Origin: Promethearchaeota archaeon
GTDB lineage: Archaea > Asgardarchaeota > Lokiarchaeia > Sigynarchaeales > SOKP01
Direction: 5' to 3'
Assembly (NCBI GenBank): GCA_019058515.1
Contig: JAHPYY010000026.1
Span: 1 to 41,565 of the forward strand
Length of the DNA: 41,565 nucleotides
The position numbers and the translations under genes are program-made. Under the pieces are notes generated by a model. The model had not been told where the DNA came from and did not search any database. It was given only the letters and a program-made list of their open reading frames with translations. Of this stretch, positions 9,037 through 17,185 are shown in pieces; position 1 is the stretch's first letter; each line of letters opens with the position of its first letter.

Positions 9037-9678
9037 TCAGTGACATAACACATGAAACACAGTTTTTTCAATCTTTCTTAGATGTTCGTACAACGCACTC
9101 TCTGAAATATTAAAGTGTTTAGCCAAAACTCCACATTTGATCTTACGAGGAATTTCGTAATATCCCTTCTCAACAGCATAGTACATTATTGATTTTTGTT
9201 TTTCAGTTAATAACATCGATAAATTATTCAAATCAGGCTGTACGGAAGATACACTTAGAATTGTTAATTGAGAGCCATATTTTTGCTTATATCTTTCTAT
9301 TAATGGATCCGTATCTTTTGCAGCTAATATATAAGACACTATCATAAAATTTTCGTCGTGTATTAGTGGAGGATCTATTACTAAATTTGAATTATTGAAA
9401 AGATTTTGTAATTCCTCGTCCCAGTAACACTTCACCAAACAAATATACTCGTTTTTAGCTTTATTTTCAGATAATATTTCGATAAATATATCGCAAAATT
9501 TTTCCAAATCTTTTGGATGGGACTCTTTAGATTTGAACACAAATTTTTGGGTATATATAGCATCCTCCTCGTTAAACCGGTATATTTGAAGAATCTCACA
9601 TCTATCTAGGATTTTAAAGATCCTTTTATATTTTGGGGGATTTGGAAATTTCAAAACAATTTTCTTAAAATTCTTCAT
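9037..9678 (-). CDS. HTH_10 (bacterio-opsin activator type) transcriptional regulator
   Basis: A 213-residue DNA-binding regulator. The last 60 residues match the HTH_10 family: LLTEKQKSIMYYAVEKGYY, then IPRK and a helix-turn-helix with FNISESALYEHLRKIEK. The first 150 residues are a variable alpha/beta domain of the sort that senses small ligands in this archaeal family; no ligand motif is recognised. It is cytosolic. It starts with ATG at 9678, opposite a membrane-protein gene starting at 9900, and the 221 bases between them hold a large dyad (9770-9815) that may be its operator. It could regulate the hydrolase gene downstream on the same strand. Confidence 0.85.
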   Translation of the reverse strand: MKNFKKIVLKFPNPPKYKRIFKILDRCEILQIYRFNEEDAIYTQKFVFKSKESHPKDLEKFCDIFIEILSENKAKNEYICLVKCYWDEELQNLFNNSNLVIDPPLIHDENFMIVSYILAAKDTDPLIERYKQKYGSQLTILSVSSVQPDLNNLSMLLTEKQKSIMYYAVEKGYYEIPRKIKCGVLAKHFNISESALYEHLRKIEKTVFHVLCH

Positions 9679-9769
9679 ATTCCAATATATAACTTATTCA
9701 CATATAAAGTTGTTATTTTAGAAAGAAACCTAAAATATTTAAACGTTAAGGCGTTTCAATCCCATTACG

Positions 9770-9815
9770 AATAATATTCCCTTTAAAATTGTATGATTTT
9801 AAACGGAATAATATT
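9770..9815. repeat. Near-perfect 20-base inverted repeat in a divergent promoter region
   Basis: The arms 9770-9789 and 9796-9815 pair at 18 of 20 positions around the six-base centre TGTATG; the inner eight bases TTTAAAAT/ATTTTAAA are perfect. Outside them GTTTCAATCC (9753-9762) and GGATTAAAAC (9831-9840) form a second inverted pair, 9 of 10 matching. The whole structure lies between the divergent HTH_10 regulator and membrane-protein genes. An operator for the regulator is the simplest reading; a hairpin-forming element or element remnant is an alternative. Confidence 0.6.
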
Positions 9816-9868
9816 TTAGGTTACATTAGAGGATTAAAACTACTTTTTCATGTGTAAAACTTCGAACA

Positions 9869-9879
9869 TATTTAAAAAA
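9869..9879 (+). promoter_or_regulatory. Probable TATA box of a leaderless gene
   Basis: TATTTAAAAAA is centred about 25 bases upstream of the GTG at 9900. At the usual archaeal spacing transcription would begin at or next to the start codon, which has no Shine-Dalgarno sequence. Confidence 0.4.
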
Positions 9880-9899
9880 TATCGGAACAGTATTTTATT

Positions 9900-11063
9900 G
9901 TGAAAGAGATTAAGAAGAACAACGAAGATTTAAAGGAAGACAGAAACATAGTATTGTTCGCTATCTCGATTATAGTTTCCGACATTGCTATTTGTTTTTT
10001 AATCTCAACTTCATTTATACTCTCCGTACTTTGGGATCTGGTTTTTCTTATAGTCTTAATAATCTTAAGCATAGATTATTATATCCGCCTAAGGCACTCT
10101 ATTAAAGTCAATAAAGCCATTTACATGTTATTAGGATTTACTCTTATCGGAACCAGTTTTGCAATACTTTACCCTTTCACCTTGATACCTAAGATGCTAA
10201 CTAATAGTGGCGAACTGGCTTATATACTTAATTTAAATCTTATAATAACTCTATTTTTTGCTGGTGCGCTTATTAGCAAAAAGATCGGAAAGAAAAGAGA
10301 CTATCGACTTCCTTTCAGTCTTAAACTTAAAAGATATAATAAAAGGGGAATGAGAAACATCAAAATAAATACCGTAAGAAAAATATTGCTGCTTATATGT
10401 TTATATACGACATGTACATTAGGTAGTCTTTTAATTATTGATAATTTCCTAATTGGACCAAGAATCTATTACGAGACCAATTATGAAGTCAATCTCTCCT
10501 ATTCTGACGAGTTAGTCGAGAAAGTCGAATCGTTTGATTTTACATCGCATCTTCAAATGCGCGATGTTTTTGGGGAGGTTTCTAGTCCGAGTAAATTTAA
10601 CAACAATTACATCAACACTGAATATGTAGATTATTTAAAGGAGAAAGTTGGTAAAGATTCTTCGATGGTTCATTGGTGGCTAGGTCACTCTCATAATTTT
10701 GTTTATTTATTTGAAGCGACTGAGGAATCGATATTGTATTTTACTTATAATAATACGATGATATTTAAAGCCAAATACGAAAATAATGAAGAAATCTTTA
10801 ACATAGAATCAAGAGATAGATATAGTTGGGATTGCTTGTGTGGAAGTTGGTACATAAACTTTTCTCAAGTGCCACATACATCGAATCCCGCCTCTACATT
10901 TATGTTAAATGATATCATCCTAGTAAAAATGACCTTGGAATACGATTATACATACAGTGGTATAGGAGCAGAATGGTTTAAAATTAGACAGTATGTGGTT
11001 TTAGATTCTAATCTACAAATTATATTTGTTTACATTCCCCTTGTTGGAGTTGCAAAGGCTTAA
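9900..11063 (+). CDS. Membrane protein of unknown function with extracytoplasmic C-terminal domain
   Basis: A 387-residue protein. Four hydrophobic helices occupy roughly residues 17-125, a basic cytoplasmic loop (130-155, KKIGKKRDYRL) follows, and a fifth helix lies at about 161-182. The remaining 200 residues are polar, with many Tyr, Trp and Asn and a CLCGSW motif near residue 318, and should face outside. No family is recognised. The start is GTG with no ribosome-binding site; a TATA-like box 25 bases upstream suggests a leaderless transcript. It diverges from the HTH_10 regulator gene and shares the large palindrome with it, so the two may be co-regulated. Confidence 0.65.
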   Translation: MKEIKKNNEDLKEDRNIVLFAISIIVSDIAICFLISTSFILSVLWDLVFLIVLIILSIDYYIRLRHSIKVNKAIYMLLGFTLIGTSFAILYPFTLIPKMLTNSGELAYILNLNLIITLFFAGALISKKIGKKRDYRLPFSLKLKRYNKRGMRNIKINTVRKILLLICLYTTCTLGSLLIIDNFLIGPRIYYETNYEVNLSYSDELVEKVESFDFTSHLQMRDVFGEVSSPSKFNNNYINTEYVDYLKEKVGKDSSMVHWWLGHSHNFVYLFEATEESILYFTYNNTMIFKAKYENNEEIFNIESRDRYSWDCLCGSWYINFSQVPHTSNPASTFMLNDIILVKMTLEYDYTYSGIGAEWFKIRQYVVLDSNLQIIFVYIPLVGVAKA

Positions 11064-11129
11064 ATTAATTTTAATTTCCCTAAGTTAGATTTGATATACT
11101 CTCTTGCTTGTGTTTTAAAAGAGGTTTCA

Positions 11130-11148
11130 GTTAGCGGGCAAAGCTAAC
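11130..11148. terminator. Hairpin in a convergent intergenic region, possible terminator
   Basis: GTTAGC and GCTAAC form a perfect 6-base-pair stem with a GGGCAAA loop between a plus-strand gene ending at 11063 and a minus-strand gene ending at 11175. On the minus strand it is followed after nine bases by CTCTTTTAAAA, a weak T tract. The assignment is tentative. Confidence 0.3.
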
Positions 11149-11174
11149 CCAAATGAGATTGGCGGTTCTCGAAA

Positions 11175-11735
11175 TTAATGTTGTTTCTTAGTTTTCGGGA
11201 TTCCAATATATCTAGGAGTGTTTTTCAAGTATTCCTTATAAGACTTACCATATTTCTTAATTAAAAAAGCTTCTTCTAAACGAACAGTCCAGTGAAAATA
11301 TGGAATAGTTATTAAGAAATAAATTAATAAGACGATACTCCAAATTGATACCGACCATCCCATTATCGTCATGCCTAAATACATAATTGTCGTTCCAACA
11401 TAAATTGGATTTCGAGAATAATGATGAATACGAGATGTAGTAAGACCTTTATTAAGCGCAAATGAATATAATGCGATCTCTCCAATTAGAAGACCTAAAA
11501 TATAGAGTGGAAAGCCAATAAGAAATAGTACCCCATAATTTACTGGTACAAAAAAGCTTATTGCTAATCCTCCAAAAAGCCAAATTAGAGCGATTATAAC
11601 AATTTTTTTATCTGCGAGTAAAAATTCAGGATCGTCAAAAGGTTCTCCACGTTTATGGTTTGCCCAAACCTGAGTAGAATACGCGATAATATAACCTATT
11701 CCATAATAAATCCATAAATTATCCAAAATTGACAC
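11175..11735 (-). CDS. Isoprenylcysteine carboxyl methyltransferase (ICMT/PEMT)-family membrane methyltransferase
   Basis: A 186-residue polytopic membrane protein with about five hydrophobic helices. The C-terminal half carries the ICMT/phospholipid-methyltransferase signature: TSRIHHYSRNPIYVGT, then EEAFLIKKYGKSYKEY and a final RYIG. In this superfamily the conserved H-x-x-RNP-Y segment and the late EE bind S-adenosylmethionine at the membrane surface. Substrates range from prenyl-cysteine to phosphatidylethanolamine and small molecules, so the target is open. The start is GTG with GAGG about eight bases upstream. It stands alone, convergent with the membrane protein at 9900-11063. Prenylated small GTPases make the ICMT reaction interesting in Asgard archaea, but nothing here shows it. 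Confidence 0.82.
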   Translation of the reverse strand: MSILDNLWIYYGIGYIIAYSTQVWANHKRGEPFDDPEFLLADKKIVIIALIWLFGGLAISFFVPVNYGVLFLIGFPLYILGLLIGEIALYSFALNKGLTTSRIHHYSRNPIYVGTTIMYLGMTIMGWSVSIWSIVLLIYFLITIPYFHWTVRLEEAFLIKKYGKSYKEYLKNTPRYIGIPKTKKQH

Positions 11736-11988
11736 GATTTCCTCACTCGAAATTTTCTATTTTGTTATTTAATTGTATATTTTAAGTTAGAATTTTTTAA
11801 TAACTTTTAATTAGTTTAGATTTATTAATCTAACAATTAAAATTGTTTTACTTTATGCATTTCTTACTTGAGAAATTATTTGAAAAGGTTTATTAACTTC
11901 TATATTATTCACTAAACCTTATTGAAGCTTTCAAATTCTGAAAATAAAAGAAAAAGTTATTTGGAAAAAAATTTTTTAGAATTTCCGC

Positions 11989-12198
11989 CTAAAAGCCACC
12001 AGCAATGTGCGGGAGTATTACCACATCGCTATCTGGCGTTATTTTCGTGTCAGGAGTGGCTTTGTGACCATTTACAAGAATTCCGAAGTACTTATTTTCA
12101 AGGTTCAACTCCTTCAAGAGGTCTCCAACGGTCATTGCTTTCTCTGGCTTAAAAGTTTCATAAATACCAGTTTCTAACAATTCACTTATCTGTTTCAC
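11989..12198 (-). CDS. MoaD/ThiS-family ubiquitin-like protein ending in GGF
   Basis: A 69-residue beta-grasp sulfur-carrier-like protein. The motifs VGDLLKELNL, FGILVNGHKA and the closing DSDVVILPHIAGGF are typical of MoaD, ThiS and archaeal SAMP proteins. Members are activated at the C-terminal Gly-Gly by an E1-like enzyme for molybdopterin, tungstopterin or thiamine sulfur transfer, or for protein modification. Here one Phe follows the Gly-Gly, so the carboxyl-terminal glycine is not exposed as translated. The start is GTG with GAGGT seven bases upstream. No E1, AOR-type oxidoreductase or other pterin gene is adjacent; a MobB gene lies 11 kb away. Confidence 0.85.
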   Translation of the reverse strand: MKQISELLETGIYETFKPEKAMTVGDLLKELNLENKYFGILVNGHKATPDTKITPDSDVVILPHIAGGF

Positions 12199-12506
12199 TA
12201 CTTTTACCTCAAATTGTTATTAAATCATTAAATTTAATTAATAATAATAAAACCTATTCAATATATAAAGTTAATCCTTCAGATAAACAAAGCGTATCGG
12301 TTATATTTTCACTTTTAAAGATAAAATCGTTGCGCTAGAGTGCCTTAATTTTTAGGGGAAAAGCAACTTAAAAATCCTAGAGATTACACCGTTAGGTTAG
12401 AAAACATACCGAAAATAGGGAACTTGTTACAAAAATGGATGATTTTTTATTTTTTGTTTAATTTTTCCAATTACATATCTAATTCTAAATTGAAGAGCTT
12501 TAGTCG
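12199..12506. other. Gene-free divergent intergenic region
   Basis: The 308 bases between the divergent MoaD-like and TPR genes contain AT-rich promoter-like sequence. I see no RNA gene, repeat or additional open frame worth calling. Confidence 0.5.
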
Positions 12507-14174
12507 ATGTTAGAAGAGGATGACTATGGGGATTTTACGGCGTTCTTGGACACTTTTAAAGAACACCTACTAGAACTCGATAACATCGACGATGATAAAC
12601 ACAAAAACGCGTTTTTAGATAAAAATGTAGAATTTTTGATCGATTCTTCTAACGAACTCGTCTTCAGCGGGGATATATTCGATGCAACGGAATTATTATA
12701 CACAGGGGGCAATTTACTTGAAGAACTATCTTCTGAAAAAGCGTTTAAGCTTTACAAGCACATGATTGAGTTGTGGGAATCTCAAATAGATGAATACAAA
12801 TTGCAGGGTCAAATACGAGAAGCAGCTGAGTTACACGTAAGGATAGCTGATTTATACCGAGATAAATTCGAGGATAAAAAACAAGAAAAAAAGCACATTC
12901 TCTACAGTATTAAACACCTAAACACTGAATGTAAATTACTTAGTGAATTTAACGAATACAGGAAACTTGTCCAAAATCTTCAAAATATCTCGGAATTATA
13001 CTTGCGAATTCCCATTTACAAAAAAGCGATAAAATTTCTCGAAAAAGTTATTGATATTTCCAAGCAAGCTAGTTATGTGGACATTCTGGCGTATTCGTAC
13101 CTACAAATTTCGAATTGTTACGAAGAATTAGATAATTACGGAAAATCTAAGCAAATTATACTCGAAGCTATCGATTACTTTTTGATTAAGTACCAAGAAT
13201 TAGAAGAGAAAAACAACTTGTTAAATTTGGCAGAAATTTGTCAAATCCTCAAGAAATTATACCGCAAGATTGAGGACGAGGATCAGTATGTGTATTATTC
13301 CAAAAAAGAGGCGTCTACTTACATTAATTTAGCCGAAAAACTCGAGAAATCATCCGAAAATTATGAAAAGATCGCGCGATATTACCGTGGGGCTTCTCTA
13401 TGTTATAAAGAATGCGAAAGTAATAATTACATTGAATCTGCGTCTTGTTACGCTTTAGCTGGAGGTTATTTCGAAAAAGTAGACGATTTTGACCAAGCAG
13501 CTCAAAATTACAGCGATGCAGCTAAAATTTTTAAAAAGTTAGGAAACAACGACCTTGCGTACAAACACTTTGTTAAGGCGGGAGATTTGTACAATAAAAT
13601 CGAGGATGTTAACGAGTCTACCTTAAATTACTTAAACGCCTACGATATAACAGTAGAAGGAAACCTTGAATTTAACAGATTTGGAATTTTTAATCAAATC
13701 ATTAAAGGTCTAAACAAGATAGCCCGAGACGGATTAAAAAGCAAGCAATTTTACACTGCAGCCACTTTGATTCTAGAAGGGATTAAATTTTACGAACAAT
13801 TAGACGATGTTGACGAATTATTGTTAAAGGAGATGGTGAAGAATGTTTACAGGTATTATTATCGAGCGGGTAATTTAAAAAACATTGGGTACTCTCACAT
13901 CGTGCATTCCTATGTGTTAGCTTCATTATCGTGCCTTCTTATAGGTCAATTGGACAAGGCTAAAAAGGTCATCTCTGAAATCAAGACAACAGGCGCTACA
14001 ATCAGAAATTACAAAACGATGATTCAGACAATAATTGATTGGATGCAAAGAGAACAAGAGATAGAAATAGATAATTTTCCATACCGTATTCGTAGGTTAA
14101 TTGACTCAAGCGAGGACATTCAATATCTGTTGAAATTATTCAATAGAATGAATGGAATCAAGATTGCCGATTAA
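12507..14174 (+). CDS. TPR-repeat alpha-solenoid protein
   Basis: A 555-residue soluble protein of paired antiparallel helices. Typical tetratricopeptide units run from about residue 90 to 400; the clearest are around 310-380, where YALAGGYFEKVDDFDQAA, YSDAAKIFKKLGNNDLA and FVKAGDLYNKIEDVNES follow one another at about 20-residue intervals and alternate helix A and B. This layout resembles SNAP-type and other protein-binding solenoids. There is no membrane segment or enzyme motif. It starts with ATG without a clear Shine-Dalgarno sequence and is followed after 52 bases by a HAD phosphatase gene. Its partner is unknown; a scaffold role is inferred from the fold. Confidence 0.75.
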   Translation: MLEEDDYGDFTAFLDTFKEHLLELDNIDDDKHKNAFLDKNVEFLIDSSNELVFSGDIFDATELLYTGGNLLEELSSEKAFKLYKHMIELWESQIDEYKLQGQIREAAELHVRIADLYRDKFEDKKQEKKHILYSIKHLNTECKLLSEFNEYRKLVQNLQNISELYLRIPIYKKAIKFLEKVIDISKQASYVDILAYSYLQISNCYEELDNYGKSKQIILEAIDYFLIKYQELEEKNNLLNLAEICQILKKLYRKIEDEDQYVYYSKKEASTYINLAEKLEKSSENYEKIARYYRGASLCYKECESNNYIESASCYALAGGYFEKVDDFDQAAQNYSDAAKIFKKLGNNDLAYKHFVKAGDLYNKIEDVNESTLNYLNAYDITVEGNLEFNRFGIFNQIIKGLNKIARDGLKSKQFYTAATLILEGIKFYEQLDDVDELLLKEMVKNVYRYYYRAGNLKNIGYSHIVHSYVLASLSCLLIGQLDKAKKVISEIKTTGATIRNYKTMIQTIIDWMQREQEIEIDNFPYRIRRLIDSSEDIQYLLKLFNRMNGIKIAD

Positions 14175-14226
14175 AAAGCAGCATTATTTTGAAAGATAAT
14201 CACTTAATCCTTCAGTTTAAAAATTC

Positions 14227-14883
14227 ATGCAAAAACAGAAAGTCCTTTTGAGTTTTGACTTAGATTACACTCTAATAGACAACACCGAGGGAATTGTTAA
14301 CTCATTCAAATACGCGCTAGAAAAATCCAACGTAAGTTTAATTTCGGACGATTCCATTAAATCCATGATTGGAATCCCTTTAGAAACCATGTTTAAAAAG
14401 GTTACAACGGAAGATCCTAGCCACCTTTCAATGCTATTTCGCAAGTACTATGCAACCAGCGGAATGTATCAAGTTAAACTCTTACCAAACGCGTATTCAA
14501 CTATAAATCTATTATGTAATGAGTTTGAGCTTGGGGTAATAACATCTAAAAAACAGACGCTAGCAAAAAAACTACTGGATCATTTAGGATTAAGCAAATT
14601 CTTCCAGTTTGTAGTGGGTGAGAACGAGCAAATAAAACGTAAAGACGATCCTAATCTTAAAAACTTTCTCATGTACAACTTTCCTAACTATTGGTTTATT
14701 TTTATTGGGGATCATATTAGCGACAGAAGACTTGCAGAGATGATGAATAGTCCGTTCATAGGAGTATTAACTGGATTTCATAGTAGGAGCGATTTAGTGG
14801 ATAACATAAAGGTGAAATACGAAATATTAAATTCAGTTAACGAACTTACTAAGGATATAGTTTTAAACCTGATAAAAAAGTAA
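14227..14883 (+). CDS. HAD-superfamily hydrolase, phosphoglycolate-phosphatase-like
   Basis: A 218-residue cytosolic phosphatase of subfamily I. Motif I is FDLDYTLID with the nucleophile Asp11 and acid/base Asp13; motif II is in VITSKK; the motif III Lys is in the adjoining KKQTLAKK helix; motif IV is FIGDHISDRRLAE. A small helical cap lies between motifs I and II (about residues 20-85). This arrangement matches Gph/PGP, beta-phosphoglucomutase and related small-molecule phosphatases; substrate cannot be assigned from sequence. The gene sits 52 bases after the TPR gene and converges with cdhE, leaving only 16 bases between the stops. Confidence 0.85.
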   Translation: MQKQKVLLSFDLDYTLIDNTEGIVNSFKYALEKSNVSLISDDSIKSMIGIPLETMFKKVTTEDPSHLSMLFRKYYATSGMYQVKLLPNAYSTINLLCNEFELGVITSKKQTLAKKLLDHLGLSKFFQFVVGENEQIKRKDDPNLKNFLMYNFPNYWFIFIGDHISDRRLAEMMNSPFIGVLTGFHSRSDLVDNIKVKYEILNSVNELTKDIVLNLIKK

Positions 14884-14899
14884 AAAAAAGAATAAGGAT

Positions 14900-16357
14900 T
14901 TAATCTCCTCGTTCAGCAAACTCCTTCATATATTCTTCTGGTTTCCAAAGAGTATCCATGAATTTTGGAATGCCTGAGCTGTCTCTAGGACCAACTAACA
15001 CAAACGCGTTTGCTTCGTCTTCTAACGCTCCACTTAACCGAGCAGCCATACCAGGAATTACTAAGATTCTGTGATTTACCTTATCAAACGCGTTGAACTC
15101 GTTAGCGGCTTCAGCAATCGCACCTGCGTTAAATTGACCTCCTGCGACGGCAGATTCTATGCCAATTCCTTCGCTATCAACCACTAACAACCAACAATTC
15201 AAGTTTGCTCCTTGAAGGTCCTGTTCTACTGGGATTTTAGTCATTCTGTAATTGCTAGTAACGAATATTGGAGCCATATCACCCGGTTCTCCTATTTTAT
15301 ACATTCCAGGATCTACTGCAGGGTATATCCGTGGATCGCTAAATATTGACTGTCTCAAGGTCATTAAAGCTAATAGCGCCCAAATATCTTCTTTCTTTTG
15401 TCCAGTATGTAATACTAGTAAAGATACATCTACACTCTCCATGATTGCTCCCATAATAATTTCTTGATATTGATGCCTCCAAAGGTCCTTATCTGAATCA
15501 ACTTTTACCTGATTCCAATAAGCTGCTGGTACTCCCATGACTGGCCAGCAGGCTATCTTATCTTCCTTATCGATCGCAGCAGTTCTCAATTGCATGATTC
15601 TATCGTATGTCACAACCAGATTCCCTGGTCCGAAAAATGTTCCAGGATCTAATACTATTTGAGTTGCACCTAGCTTTTGAAGAGTAGCGCTCAAGGAGTA
15701 TAATTCGTCTAATTCTGTAGATACAACGGCGATTGGTAAGTTGTTTTGAACTGCAAAAGTTCCTACTTTTTCCCAATTATCTTTTTTTGCCCCATACAGT
15801 AAGGGTTTTTTGTCTTTGACTTCTGTCGCCGCCGCGATCAGAATATCTGGATTGAAACAACAAAGCATCAAAGGCAAATCAGAACTCTCAGCTACCTTTT
15901 TAGCCGCGACTTTATAAGTTTCGAGGTCTCCGGAAACACATCTTAAAGCAATCCCGTCGAGCGTTAATACATCTCCTATCCGTTCAATCTTCAAATCGGT
16001 TAAATATTTTACGGTTGAGTCTAATTCCGCTCCTAAATCATCTTGAATTTCAATGAAAATCGCGGTCTGATTGTAAAACGTGAGTTGATGTCGCATCAAC
16101 ACCTCTTCCCCTCCAACAACGCATTCCCGTCCTCCTACTCCAATTCTTACTGGTTTTTGAGGGGGTGCCGTTATCACTTTGAGTTTTTGTAAGTTTTTAG
16201 CTTGTTTTGGATCTTGATTTAAATGAGTACAATCATCAAGGGTAACTTTTCTCTCTAATAAGTCGGTCGCAAACGCCATGCATGTATCGCGCGCACAATC
16301 TTTGCAATTTGACTTGTCAAGAAGTGCGTAAATGTCTAAAGGGCTTGGTCGAGCCAT
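14900..16357 (-). CDS. cdhE: Acetyl-CoA decarbonylase/synthase gamma subunit (corrinoid Fe-S protein large subunit)
   Basis: CdhE carries the methyl group on a corrinoid between tetrahydropterin and the acetyl-CoA synthase of the Wood-Ljungdahl pathway. The N-terminus binds a [4Fe-4S] cluster through Cys18, Cys21, Cys26 and Cys43 (SNCKDCARDTCMAF...DDCTHL), the family pattern. A TIM-barrel follows, and the last 130 residues form the corrinoid-binding Rossmann-like domain. Length (485 residues) is normal. The other complex subunits (cdhA, B, C and D) are not in this window, whereas they are often clustered. The start is ATG with GAGAT upstream. An 825-base gene-free region lies upstream. Confidence 0.9.
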   Translation of the reverse strand: MARPSPLDIYALLDKSNCKDCARDTCMAFATDLLERKVTLDDCTHLNQDPKQAKNLQKLKVITAPPQKPVRIGVGGRECVVGGEEVLMRHQLTFYNQTAIFIEIQDDLGAELDSTVKYLTDLKIERIGDVLTLDGIALRCVSGDLETYKVAAKKVAESSDLPLMLCCFNPDILIAAATEVKDKKPLLYGAKKDNWEKVGTFAVQNNLPIAVVSTELDELYSLSATLQKLGATQIVLDPGTFFGPGNLVVTYDRIMQLRTAAIDKEDKIACWPVMGVPAAYWNQVKVDSDKDLWRHQYQEIIMGAIMESVDVSLLVLHTGQKKEDIWALLALMTLRQSIFSDPRIYPAVDPGMYKIGEPGDMAPIFVTSNYRMTKIPVEQDLQGANLNCWLLVVDSEGIGIESAVAGGQFNAGAIAEAANEFNAFDKVNHRILVIPGMAARLSGALEDEANAFVLVGPRDSSGIPKFMDTLWKPEEYMKEFAERGD

Positions 16358-16950
16358 TTTTAATCTCTTATTGATATATTTGTTTTTCTTTAAATCTTAA
16401 AATATGTAATATGGCTAATTTTAAAAACCCTTTTTCAAATTATAACTAATCGAAAAAAATGACTATAACGAGATTAAAGCAAACTTCGCTACATCATTAA
16501 AGATTTACCACAATTAGAAAAACTAGAAAAGTAGCGTTTAAAATTATAATAAACCCAATTTGAAGGATAATGGAGCTCTAAAATAAAGTAGTTAACCCTA
16601 AATCAATATTATTTCAAATTTAATTTGAGTAAGTTTCTTTTTGGTAGAATTTTGTGAAAAAAGAATTCCATTTTAGTATGATTTTTAACTTTCAACTAAA
16701 AGTGATTCACCGAATGTTAAATTTGACAGATATGTAAAAAAAAGATAGTTAAAGCTTCGTTATAACAAACCAAAAAGTAGAAATATTCATGGAAACATTA
16801 GCTTTATTTAAATAAAAATTCTGAAACCTAACTTTTTCTTTATTTACTCGACAGAGATCACGAATAACGAAAAAATAATCACAAAACCGAAAAGTTTAAA
16901 AAGCACACTCCCTCAGTCTTTTTCTTTAACTCTGAGTAATTTTGCTCAAA
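16358..16950. other. First part of an 825-base gene-free region
   Basis: This stretch upstream of cdhE is very AT-rich and has no convincing gene. The cdhE promoter should lie in the first 100 bases (a TTATAATTT-like box on the minus strand near 16440). A few short coding-like fragments on the plus strand around 16447-16535 are interrupted by stops and frame changes and are not called. Confidence 0.4.
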
Positions 16951-16954
16951 TACA

Positions 16955-16964
16955 GTATATAACT
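16955..16964 (+). promoter_or_regulatory. Possible TATA box for a small RNA
   Basis: GTATATAACT lies about 25-30 bases before the proposed RNA start near 16985. It is the best TATA-like element upstream of the orphan terminator hairpin at 17074-17121. Confidence 0.3.
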
Positions 16965-16984
16965 ATAACAATTTAAACTACTCT

Positions 16985-17121
16985 AAAAAACTTCAAAGGT
17001 TGATAAGAAACTCACGGTCATCTATAAAATTATTATTCAATAAGGGAGAGTAATAATTCAGGTGTGGAGTCATTGAGTACTTCCTCCAAGAGCTTCTTGG
17101 AGGATTACTCATACTTTTTTT
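16985..17121 (+). ncRNA. Candidate structured small RNA or 5' leader
   Basis: No gene on the plus strand precedes the terminator-like hairpin at 17074, so something non-coding may end there. Between the TATA-like box and the hairpin, ATTATTA (17029-17035) can pair with TAATAAT (17051-17057). TGGAG (17065-17069) could pair with CTCCA (17084-17088), which is also the 5' arm of the terminator stem, so an alternative fold is possible. This would suit either an independent RNA of about 135 bases or a leader controlling the acyl-CoA synthetase gene at 17186. No known RNA family is recognised and both ends are guesses. Confidence 0.35.
17074..17121 (+). terminator. Strong intrinsic-type terminator hairpin with U tract
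   Basis: TCCTCCAAGA (17082-17091) and TCTTGGAGGA (17095-17104) form a perfect 10-base-pair stem with a GCT loop. TGAGTA (17074-17079) and TACTCA (17106-17111) extend it across a small internal loop. Seven T residues follow at 17115-17121. The T tract exists only on the plus strand, which sets the direction. Confidence 0.7.
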
Positions 17122-17185
17122 ATTTCCCTCTATACAAAGAGAATTTTAAAAAAAAAATAAATCGTTTGATCATTTTAATTATGTG

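Noticed and set aside
9753..9840. CRISPR-repeat-like ends (GTTTCAATCC and GGATTAAAAC)
   Set aside because: Only two copies occur, in inverted orientation around a dyad, with no spacer series and no cas genes in the window.
11100..11174. tRNA-like or snoRNA-like structure around the GTTAGC hairpin
   Set aside because: No acceptor stem, T-loop or C/D box pattern fits; only the single hairpin is supported.
11175..11735. Assignment as a true prenyl-cysteine methyltransferase
   Set aside because: The motif is shared by the whole ICMT/PEMT superfamily and no prenyltransferase or GTPase lies nearby.
11922..12152. Plus-strand 76-residue frame
   Set aside because: It is antisense to the MoaD/ThiS-like gene and has no family features.
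16447..16535. Coding-like fragments (NDYNEIKANFATSLK; DLPQLEKLEK)
   Set aside because: They are in different frames, bounded by stops and lack a start; chance is likely in AT-rich DNA.
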